DNA of 12,968 nt. It comes from JBKPFU01 sp046728975. GTDB taxonomy: Bacteria; Actinomycetota; Thermoleophilia; Gaiellales; Gaiellaceae. The stretch spans positions 1-12,968 of the forward strand of contig JBKPFU010000134.1 in assembly GCA_046728975.1 (NCBI GenBank), read 5' to 3'. The notes under the pieces are model-generated. The model was not told the DNA's origin. It worked only from the letters and a program-made list of their open reading frames with translations, and did no database searches. Numbering within the stretch: position 1 is the stretch's first letter; each line of letters starts with the position of its first letter. Below, piece by piece: positions 1 through 5,310 of the stretch. The position numbers and the translations under genes were made by a program.

Positions 1-88
1 GCCCGCCCCCGCGGCGGCGGGGGGGGCGCGCCGCCGCCGCCCCCCGTCGGGGGGGGGCGGCGGGGGGGGCCGGCCCCCCCCCCCCCGG
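1..88. other. G/C-only low-complexity end, probable artefact
   Basis: Apart from a single T at about position 47 this stretch consists only of G and C, in long homopolymer runs and GCC/GGC triplets. It resembles no coding sequence or known repeat, and normal composition resumes abruptly at about position 89. Such sequence is typical of sequencing or assembly noise at a contig end. A real G-rich tract cannot be excluded from sequence alone. Confidence 0.6.
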
Positions 89-102
89 CTGGGTGTTGAG
101 CC

Positions 103-729
103 TTAGCTCCGAATCGTCGCGGACTTCGTTGCGACGTAGCAGGTGCCGGCCTGCGCCTGCGGCAGCACGGCGCGAAGCCGAAGCCCCGCCCTCATCCGGA
201 GCCGAAGCGTCGCGGACGAGACCTGCGTCGGGGCGGTCGTTGTTCTGACCGTCTTGAGCGTCACGCGTTTGAGCGAGACCCACTTGCCGCTGCGCAGACG
301 CTGGAGCGTGACGGACTTGCCGACGAACGAGTCCGCCGCAGTGACGGCGAACGAATACCGGCCGAGCCGTACCTTGCGCAGCCGCAGGGACGGGGCGACC
401 TTGACCTGCAGCGTCGGGCTCGTCGAGCCGCGAAGCCTGGCGCGGTAGGCCGTGTTCTTCGTCGGCTTCGCCGCGTACGTGAACACGCCGGCGCTCGTCG
501 TCGGCACGCTCGCCAGACGCCTGAACGCCGTCGTTCCGCAATCCTGCGCCTGGATGTCGACGTCCTCACCCGCTCGCTGGAGGGAGACCTTTCCGCTAAG
601 CGTCGTCGTCCCTCCATACGTGACGCTGAGGGGCGCGGCTGTGAGCGTCAGCGACGGTGGGGCGGTAACCGCCACGACCGGCAGAACGAGCGCAGCCGCG
701 ATGACTGTGAATGTGGCAAGGATTTTCAT
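103..729 (-). CDS. Secreted Ig-like domain protein, function unknown
   Basis: A 208-residue protein with a clear N-terminal signal peptide: MKILATF followed by a hydrophobic stretch to about residue 22, ending VVAVTA. The ATG at 729 is preferred over an in-frame start at 759 because it puts the signal peptide at the N-terminus. The mature part looks like two beta-sandwich Ig-like units: the first (about 25-110) has LSVTYGGTTTLSGKV, typical of bacterial Ig-like repeats, and the second (about 110-205) is rich in alternating S/T/V/R/L with SFVGKSVTLQRLRSGKW. It has only two cysteines and no C-terminal anchor, so it is probably released or loosely wall-associated. It is transcribed divergently from the reductase gene with a 45-bp gap, and no Shine-Dalgarno sequence is visible. 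The fold assignment is by pattern only; the biological role is unknown. Confidence 0.7.
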   Translation of the reverse strand: MKILATFTVIAAALVLPVVAVTAPPSLTLTAAPLSVTYGGTTTLSGKVSLQRAGEDVDIQAQDCGTTAFRRLASVPTTSAGVFTYAAKPTKNTAYRARLRGSTSPTLQVKVAPSLRLRKVRLGRYSFAVTAADSFVGKSVTLQRLRSGKWVSLKRVTLKTVRTTTAPTQVSSATLRLRMRAGLRLRAVLPQAQAGTCYVATKSATIRS

Positions 730-774
730 AGCGATTGAGAAGACGCCGAGAAACGGCAAATTTTGCGGCGTGCT

Positions 775-1446
775 ATGAGTCTCGTCGTGCGCGCGCTTGT
801 GACCGGGGGGACCGGTCGGGTCGGCTCCGCGATCGTCGACAGTCTCGAAGAGGCGCGCTGGACCGTGGTCTCGGTGGGCCGTGCCGACGGCGACCTCTCC
901 GATGCCGCCGAGGCGAAAGCGCTCGTCGATCGTGCGCTCGAGGAACTCGGGGGCCTCGACCTCCTCGTCAACTGCGCGGGGGAGGGATTCGTCCCGAAGC
1001 CCGTCGAGGACGTGAACGAAGCCGATTGGGACGTAGCGTTTGGCGCGACGGCGAAGGGAAGCTTCTTCGTCACCCAGGCCGCGGCGCAGGCGTTGCGGAA
1101 CTCGGGCGGTGTCGTCGTGATGATCGAAGACGTCGCCGCGTACCAGGCGTGGCCGTCATTCGCCGCTCACTGCGCTGCGAAGGCCGCTCAGGCAATGCTG
1201 ACGCGGGTGCTCGCGCGAGCCCTCGCACCGGATGTCCGCGTGTGCGGAGTCGCACCCGGCCCGGTGGCAGTCGAGCCCGATCAGGAAGAGCGGCGCGCGG
1301 CCGAGACCCTGCTCGGTCGGGTCGGGTCTCCGGAGGATGTCGCCGCCGCAGTGCTGTATCTCGCGCGGGCCGAGTTCGTGACCGGCACATCGCTTGTCGT
1401 GGACGGCGGCCGTCTGCTCCAATCCAGTCGCGATGCCGGCGCGTAA
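775..1446 (+). CDS. PTR1/FolM-like short-chain dehydrogenase/reductase
   Basis: A 223-residue classical-length SDR, NAD(P)H-dependent by family. The nucleotide-binding motif TGGTGRVG (residues 10-17) fits TGxxxRxG, the form described for pteridine reductase PTR1 and dihydromonapterin reductase FolM, rather than TGxxxGxG. NCAG (66-69) is the NNAG equivalent and APGPV (160-164) follows the active site. At the catalytic Ser position there is Asp119, again as in PTR1/FolM; Lys136 of YxxxK is kept, but the Tyr position is His132 (AAHCAAKAA). The C-terminal GTSLVVDGG is standard for SDRs. The ATG at 775 is chosen over an in-frame TTG at 763; neither has a ribosome-binding site. Its 3' end overlaps the sigma-factor gene by 14 bases. 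The substrate could be a pteridine or dihydrofolate, but a generic oxidoreductase is equally possible. The SDR family is certain, the subfamily likely. Confidence 0.85.
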   Translation: MSLVVRALVTGGTGRVGSAIVDSLEEARWTVVSVGRADGDLSDAAEAKALVDRALEELGGLDLLVNCAGEGFVPKPVEDVNEADWDVAFGATAKGSFFVTQAAAQALRNSGGVVVMIEDVAAYQAWPSFAAHCAAKAAQAMLTRVLARALAPDVRVCGVAPGPVAVEPDQEERRAAETLLGRVGSPEDVAAAVLYLARAEFVTGTSLVVDGGRLLQSSRDAGA

Positions 1447-2059
1447 TCAGAAGGAGATGGAGATCGCGGCTGAAGCGGGATCGCTTCCGCAGGCAGCCGC
1501 GAACGTGTCTCGACTGGCGAGAAGGGAATCTGATGATGCGGAGCTACTTCGACGGATTGCCGCCGGTGATCGCGCTGCCTTCGAGGCGCTCTATCGGCGC
1601 TACGTGCGCCCTGTGTTCGGCCTCGCGCTTCGCCGGCTCGGCGATCGGGGGCGCGCCGAGGACGCGACGCAGGAGACGTTCACTGCTGTCTGGCGCGCCG
1701 CCGGTAGCTACAGGCCTGACCGCGGCCCCGCTGCTCCGTGGCTTTACGCGGTCGCGCGGAACGCGATCATCGATCGCAGCCGCGTGCGCGGCGAGCCCTC
1801 CGCCGAACCGCCCGATGAGGCGGCAGACGAGCCCGGCCCGCCTGATCGCGCCGAGGCCGAATGGGTCGCGTGGCGGGTGCATAGCGCCCTCGAGCAGCTT
1901 CCCGAACAGGAGCGGTCGTTGATCGAGCTCGCGTACTGGGGCGGCCTCTCGCAGTCGGAGATCGCCGAGTTCGTCGGCATCCCGCTCGGGACGGTGAAGA
2001 CCAGGACGCGCAGCGCCCTTGCCCGGCTGGCAGACGTCCTGGACGAGGAGGTCCGATGA
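1433..2059 (+). CDS. ECF (group 4) RNA polymerase sigma factor
   Basis: A 208-residue sigma-70 family protein with only regions 2 and 4. Region 2 spans about 50-118 (AFEALYRRYVRPVFGLALRR, then AEDATQETFTAVWRAA and the promoter-melting part PWLYAVARNAIIDRSR). A Pro/Glu/Asp-rich linker covers 119-143. Region 4 (150-202) contains LEQLPEQERSLIELAYWGGLSQSEIAEFVGIPLGTVKTR cut here into its helix-turn-helix, EIAEFVGIPLGTVKTRTRSA. It directs RNA polymerase to a specific promoter set and is held inactive by the membrane anti-sigma factor encoded next, whose ATG overlaps the TGA by four bases. The start is uncertain: ATG 1433 overlaps the reductase gene and lacks a ribosome site, ATG 1457 has AAGGAG directly abutting it, and GTG 1505 would still keep region 2. 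The pairing resembles SigK/RskA. Target promoters cannot be read from this window. Confidence 0.88.
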   Translation: MPARNQKEMEIAAEAGSLPQAAANVSRLARRESDDAELLRRIAAGDRAAFEALYRRYVRPVFGLALRRLGDRGRAEDATQETFTAVWRAAGSYRPDRGPAAPWLYAVARNAIIDRSRVRGEPSAEPPDEAADEPGPPDRAEAEWVAWRVHSALEQLPEQERSLIELAYWGGLSQSEIAEFVGIPLGTVKTRTRSALARLADVLDEEVR

Positions 2060-2667
2060 CGAGCCGGGGGCCTGACTTCCGAGACCTCGTCGGCGAGGAT
2101 CTCGGAGCCGAGGAGGAGGCGCGCCTCCGCCGCGTCCACGATCTCTTGCTGCAGGCCGGTCCGCCACCGGAGGTCCCGCCTGCCGTCGCAACGCCTGCGA
2201 TAGAGAGCCCGAAAGGCCGCGTCCTGCCACAACGCCGGAGAGGAGCCGCGCTGCTGCTCGCTGCAGCCCTCGCCGCCGCCGCCTTCGGCGTCGGCTATCT
2301 CGTCGGCGACCGCAACGGGGGCGAGACCGCGTTCAACTCCGCTCAAGTCGTGCGCCTCCACGGCACATCCCGCGCGCCACGCGCGCTGGCGACCGTTAAG
2401 GTCGGTAAACCCGACAAGGGCGGCAACCTGCCGATGCTGGTCACGGCGCAGGGGCTCAAGCGACTGCCGGCCGCCTCGGATTACTACACGCTCGCTCTGA
2501 CGAAGAACGGGCGCCCGGTCGTCACCTGCGGGACGTTCAAGATCGGCCCGAGCGGCGTGACCACGGTTCGCATAACCGTTGCCTACGACGTCAACCGATT
2601 CGACGGCTGGGTGATCACGGAGTACAAGCACGGCCGCAAGGCCGAGCCCGTGATGCTCACTTCCTAA
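2056..2667 (+). CDS. RskA-like membrane anti-sigma factor
   Basis: A 203-residue protein with a cytoplasmic N-terminal part (1-60), one Ala/Leu-rich transmembrane helix (about 63-84, AALLLAAALAAAAFGVGYLV) and an extracytoplasmic domain (85-203). The outer domain carries the pattern seen in anti-sigma-K (RskA) C-terminal domains: LHGTSRAPRALATVKV, then DYYTLALTKNGRPVVTCGTF. It lacks the HxxxCxxC zinc motif of the ZAS class; its only cysteine is residue 158. By family knowledge it would sequester the sigma factor at the membrane and release it after regulated proteolysis. The ATGA overlap with the sigma gene indicates translational coupling and supports their pairing. Its stop overlaps the convergent thyX stop by two to three bases, so no terminator separates the two genes. 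Confidence 0.78.
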   Translation: MTSRGPDFRDLVGEDLGAEEEARLRRVHDLLLQAGPPPEVPPAVATPAIESPKGRVLPQRRRGAALLLAAALAAAAFGVGYLVGDRNGGETAFNSAQVVRLHGTSRAPRALATVKVGKPDKGGNLPMLVTAQGLKRLPAASDYYTLALTKNGRPVVTCGTFKIGPSGVTTVRITVAYDVNRFDGWVITEYKHGRKAEPVMLTS

Positions 2668-3371
2668 GGCGCGACGCGACCGCTGGCGACGAACGCTTCG
2701 TACGTCACCGGCATCAAGTCGGCGAGGAAGCGCTCACACGCCTCCGCATAGCGACGGATCTCGCGCTGCGCGGTCTCGGCATTGCGGAGTGAGAGGAAAT
2801 TCATCAGCGCGCGCGCGTTGACCGTCCAGTAGAACTCGGTGTAGGCGCCGACCGGCATGACGAGCCGGGCCAGCTCGCGGGCTACGCCGCGTTCGACGAG
2901 CCGCGTGTACGCGTTCCAGGCAGCCTCGTAGACCGCTCTCAGCTCCTCGCGCGTCTCCTCGGCCACCTCCGGCGTGACCGGCTCGAACGAGTAGGCACCG
3001 GGCTTCCCGAGCTGCGAGCGCACATCCTCGGGCTCGGGAACGTAGAACTCGTCGGTCGCCTTGGCATACCGCATGGAAAACTCGTTGAACGAGCCGACAC
3101 GGTGTCGAAACCATTCACGCGCGACGAACAGCGGCGCGCGAACGTGGAAGCGGAACGAGTTGTGCTCGAAGGGTGTGCCGTGGCGATCACGCATCAGGAA
3201 CCGGATCAACGCCTCGTCCGACTCGTCCATCACCTCCTTCCGGCGCGCGAAGCTGACACGGGCGGCGTTGACCACCGAAAGATCGGTCGCCATCGCGTCG
3301 TCGAGCCGGACGAAGCCGTGGTCGAGGACGTGAATCGTCCGCTCGGGTATCACTTCGGGCGCAGTGGCCAC
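2664..3371 (-). CDS. thyX: Flavin-dependent thymidylate synthase ThyX
   Basis: A 235-residue enzyme that methylates dUMP to dTMP using methylene-tetrahydrofolate, FAD and NADPH, yielding tetrahydrofolate rather than dihydrofolate. The diagnostic ThyX motif RHRxxSxNExSxRY is intact as RHRVGSFNEFSMRY (residues 89-102). Other conserved parts are LDHGFVRLDD near the N-terminus, RHGTPFEHNSFRFHVRAP (63-80, dUMP/FAD-site region) and TVNARALMNFLSLR in the C-terminal half. Length is normal for the family. GTG 3371 is chosen because a TACACT hexamer lies 7 nt upstream, as expected for a leaderless transcript; GTG 3353 (IPERTIHVLD) is the alternative. The gene is convergent to the anti-sigma gene and divergent from the DUF72 gene, whose start codon lies in the same palindrome. 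Confidence 0.96.
   Translation of the reverse strand: MATAPEVIPERTIHVLDHGFVRLDDAMATDLSVVNAARVSFARRKEVMDESDEALIRFLMRDRHGTPFEHNSFRFHVRAPLFVAREWFRHRVGSFNEFSMRYAKATDEFYVPEPEDVRSQLGKPGAYSFEPVTPEVAEETREELRAVYEAAWNAYTRLVERGVARELARLVMPVGAYTEFYWTVNARALMNFLSLRNAETAQREIRRYAEACERFLADLMPVTYEAFVASGRVAP
3364..3371. promoter_or_regulatory. GTGGCCAC palindrome carrying both divergent start codons
   Basis: The 8-bp palindrome GTGGCCAC supplies the plus-strand GTG (3364-3366) of the DUF72 gene and the minus-strand GTG (3371-3369) of thyX. The two coding regions therefore overlap by eight bases head to head, and each gene's promoter must lie inside the other's coding sequence. For DUF72 no other in-frame ATG, GTG or TTG exists between an upstream TGA at 3331 and its conserved N-terminus. 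Confidence 0.65.
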
Positions 3372-4029
3372 GCAGCCGAGTGTAACGACGCTCTATGTCG
3401 GCGCTTCCGGATTCTCGTACCCCTCGTGGCGCGGCGAGTTTTATCCCGCCGACGCGAAGTCCGAAGACTTCTTGGAGCTGTACGCCCGGCGGCTCCCGAC
3501 GGTCGAGCTCAACAACACCTTCTACCGGCTCCCGTCGGAGAAGCAGTTCGAGTCGTGGGCGGCAAGAACGCCCGACGGGTTCAAGTTCGCAGTCAAGCTC
3601 ACGCGCGGGATTACCTGGGGCGGCGGGCTCGACCGAATCGCGACCTTCTGCGAGCGCGTGCGCGTCCTGGGCGACCGTCTCGGCCCGATCCTCGTGCGGA
3701 TGCCCGACAACCGGCCGCGTGACGACGGCTTCCTGCGCCTCTTCCTCGATTCGATGGACCCAGACCTCGAGCTCGCTTTCGACCTGCGGCACGACTCGTG
3801 GCGCGATGCCGAGGTTCCGCTCCGCGTGAACCAGATCGACAGCGACGCGCCGTTTCGCTATCTGCGGTTCCGCGACCCTCCCTACGACGACGCGGCGCTG
3901 CAAGCGTGGGCCGAACGGCTACGCCCGCTGCTCGACGAGGGCATCCGCGTCTACTGCTTCTTCAAGCACGAGGACGAGCCGAGCGCGCCGCGCTACGCCG
4001 AGCGTCTGCGCGAGCTTTTGGATGCCTAG
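3364..4029 (+). CDS. DUF72 (YecE-like) TIM-barrel protein
   Basis: A 221-residue DUF72 protein, a TIM-barrel family of unproven biochemical function. Family marks are LYVGASGFSYPSWRGEFYP (10-28), VELNNTFYRLPSEKQFESW (47-65; the N-TFYRLPS block is highly conserved), FKFAVKLTRGITW (73-85) and AFDLRHDSWRD (138-148, equivalent to E/DFRHPSW). It ends with YCFFKHEDEPSAPRYAERLRE where many members have the YFNNxxxGxAxxNA strand and helix, here in a shorter variant; overall it is at the short end of the family. The GTG start at 3364 has no ribosome site. Immediately after its TAG, in the same frame, begins the remnant of a nucleotidyltransferase gene, so the far end of this gene may be near a deletion breakpoint. 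Confidence 0.88.
   Translation: MATQPSVTTLYVGASGFSYPSWRGEFYPADAKSEDFLELYARRLPTVELNNTFYRLPSEKQFESWAARTPDGFKFAVKLTRGITWGGGLDRIATFCERVRVLGDRLGPILVRMPDNRPRDDGFLRLFLDSMDPDLELAFDLRHDSWRDAEVPLRVNQIDSDAPFRYLRFRDPPYDDAALQAWAERLRPLLDEGIRVYCFFKHEDEPSAPRYAERLRELLDA
3372..3384 (-). promoter_or_regulatory. Candidate leaderless -10 of thyX
   Basis: On the minus strand TACACT (3384-3379) is followed by seven bases, CGGCTGC, and then the GTG start at 3371. A -10 hexamer of TAnnnT form 6-9 nt before a start codon without Shine-Dalgarno is the hallmark of leaderless actinobacterial transcripts. The block TACACTCGGCTGCGTG recurs with one mismatch before the PLP-enzyme gene. No convincing -35 element is visible. 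Confidence 0.55.
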
Positions 4030-4056
4030 CTGAGTTCGGATTTCGCCTCTACATTC

Positions 4057-4590
4057 GAGTTCCGGGAGGCGGGGTGGAACATCTCGTTCGTCGACACCGG
4101 CCTCGACTCGAGCATCGGCCAACGCTTCGCAGCGGTGCGTGACTACGTGGTCGACGACGAGGTCTTTCTCACCACGTACGGCGACACGGTTACCGATGCG
4201 CCGCTGCCGCTGCTGATCGCCGCCCGCGCCGCAAACGGCAAGGTGGCGAGCCTGCTGTCTTACAGCCGAACTACACCTTCAACGCGGTCGCCTCCGACGA
4301 ACGAGGCCTCGTGACGAGACATCGCCCAGACCGGCATCCGCGTCAACGGCGGCTACTTCGTGTTCCACCGGGACGTCTTCGAGTACCTGCGCGAAGGAGA
4401 TGACTTGCCCGACACGCTCCGGCGTTTGATCGAGGACGAGCAGCTCTTCGCCTATCGCTACGACGGCTTCTGGGCGCCGATGGACACGCTGAAGGACAAG
4501 GAAAGGCTCGAGGGGCTCGTCCGGAGCGGCGGCAGCGTCTGGCAGGTATGGACATACGTCGCCGGCGAGGCCGCGGGAGCCAGCGGCTAA
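4057..4590 (+). pseudogene. Decayed glucose-1-phosphate cytidylyltransferase-like gene
   Basis: No single open frame exists, but three consecutive stretches together give a nucleotidyltransferase of the RfbF/glucose-1-phosphate cytidylyltransferase type. Stretch A (about 4057-4260) reads GWNISFVDTGLDSSIGQR and then TTYGDTVTDAPLP, the YGD sugar-nucleotide motif. Stretch B (4263-4313, a different frame) reads QPNYTFNAVASDERGLV. Stretch C (4315-4590, same frame as A) reads RDIAQTGIRVNGGYFVFHR and then YRYDGFWAPMDTLKDKERL, the conserved C-terminal signature. Frame A hits TGA at 4312. The first ~80 residues, including the G-rich NTP-binding GxGTRL segment, are absent, and no start codon with a ribosome site is present. 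The intact enzyme would make CDP-glucose for deoxysugar synthesis; this copy cannot be active if the sequence is correct. Confidence 0.82.
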
Positions 4591-4596
4591 GCCGTC

Positions 4597-5247
4597 GTGC
4601 TGAAGCTCGAGCTGAGCGGGGCGAAGGCCTCCGGGCTCCGCGTGCTGGCGATCGGCGCCCACGCCGACGACATCGAGATCGGCTGCGGCGGCACGATCCT
4701 GCAACTCGCGCGCACGTTTCCGGAGCTCGAGGTGCACTGGGTGGTGCTGAGCGGGGATTCTCCACGCGCCGAAGAGGCGCGCGTGGCGGCCGGCGTCTTC
4801 CTCGAAGGGGTGGCGCGCACCGATGTGACGGTCGCGGAGTTCCGCGACTCGTTCTTCCCCTACGGCGGCGAGGTCAAGGAGTTCTTCGAGTCGTTGAAGG
4901 ACAAGGTCTCGCCGGATCTCGTCCTGACCCATCAAGGAGCAGACCTGCACCAGGACCACCGGCTCGTGGCCGAACTTACCTGGAACACGTTCCGCGACCA
5001 CCTGATCCTCCAGTACGAGATTCCCAAGTACGACGGCGACCTCGGCTCGCCAAACGTGTTCTTCCACCTGGACGAGGAGAGCTGCCGGCGCAAGGTCGAC
5101 CTGCTGCTCCGATCCTTTCCATCCCAGCACGCCAACGAGTGGTTTCGCGAGGACCTCTTCCTGGCGCTCATGCGGCTGCGTGGGATGGAGTCGAACTCGC
5201 CGAGCGGCTACGCCGAGGCTTTCTACGGGCGCAAGCTCGTTCTGTGA
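4597..5247 (+). CDS. PIG-L/LmbE-family zinc-dependent deacetylase
   Basis: A 216-residue PIG-L (LmbE-like) protein, a family of metal-dependent N-deacetylases acting on N-acetyl sugars and conjugates. The metal and catalytic motif AHxDDxE is present as AHADDIEIGCGGTI (21-34), with Ala instead of the usual Pro at 23; the second metal motif is HQGADLHQDHR (112-122). LSGDSPRAEEA (51-61) matches the T/LsGDxxRxxE segment after the third strand. GTG 4597 gives a normal N-terminus; no clear ribosome site precedes it, and the remnant's TAA lies six bases upstream, suggesting it was once cotranscribed with the cytidylyltransferase. Such deacetylases are often found in surface-polysaccharide clusters, which fits the neighbour, but the substrate is unknown. 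All visible catalytic residues are intact. Confidence 0.9.
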   Translation: MLKLELSGAKASGLRVLAIGAHADDIEIGCGGTILQLARTFPELEVHWVVLSGDSPRAEEARVAAGVFLEGVARTDVTVAEFRDSFFPYGGEVKEFFESLKDKVSPDLVLTHQGADLHQDHRLVAELTWNTFRDHLILQYEIPKYDGDLGSPNVFFHLDEESCRRKVDLLLRSFPSQHANEWFREDLFLALMRLRGMESNSPSGYAEAFYGRKLVL

Positions 5248-5254
5248 TCTGGCA

Positions 5255-5290
5255 GAGCGAGTAGAGGCCCTTGCGGGCCTCTACTCGCTC
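5255..5290. terminator. Perfect 16-bp hairpin between convergent genes
   Basis: GAGCGAGTAGAGGCCC (5255-5270) and GGGCCTCTACTCGCTC (5275-5290) are exact reverse complements separated by the 4-base loop TTGC. Read on the minus strand, the loop is GCAA, a stable GNRA tetraloop. It starts 8 bases after the deacetylase stop and lies 20 bases past the end of the convergent surface-protein gene, so it probably serves both transcripts. Neither side has a U-tract, as is common in actinobacteria. Confidence 0.85.
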
Positions 5291-5310
5291 GCGCGAGCTC
5301 TACGTGCGGA

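Noticed and set aside
735..1922. A 395-residue frame spanning the reductase and sigma genes, with GAAGGG placed well before ATG 1533.
   Set aside because: The composition is Arg-rich low-information sequence and it overlaps two well-supported genes; the ribosome-like site is probably chance.
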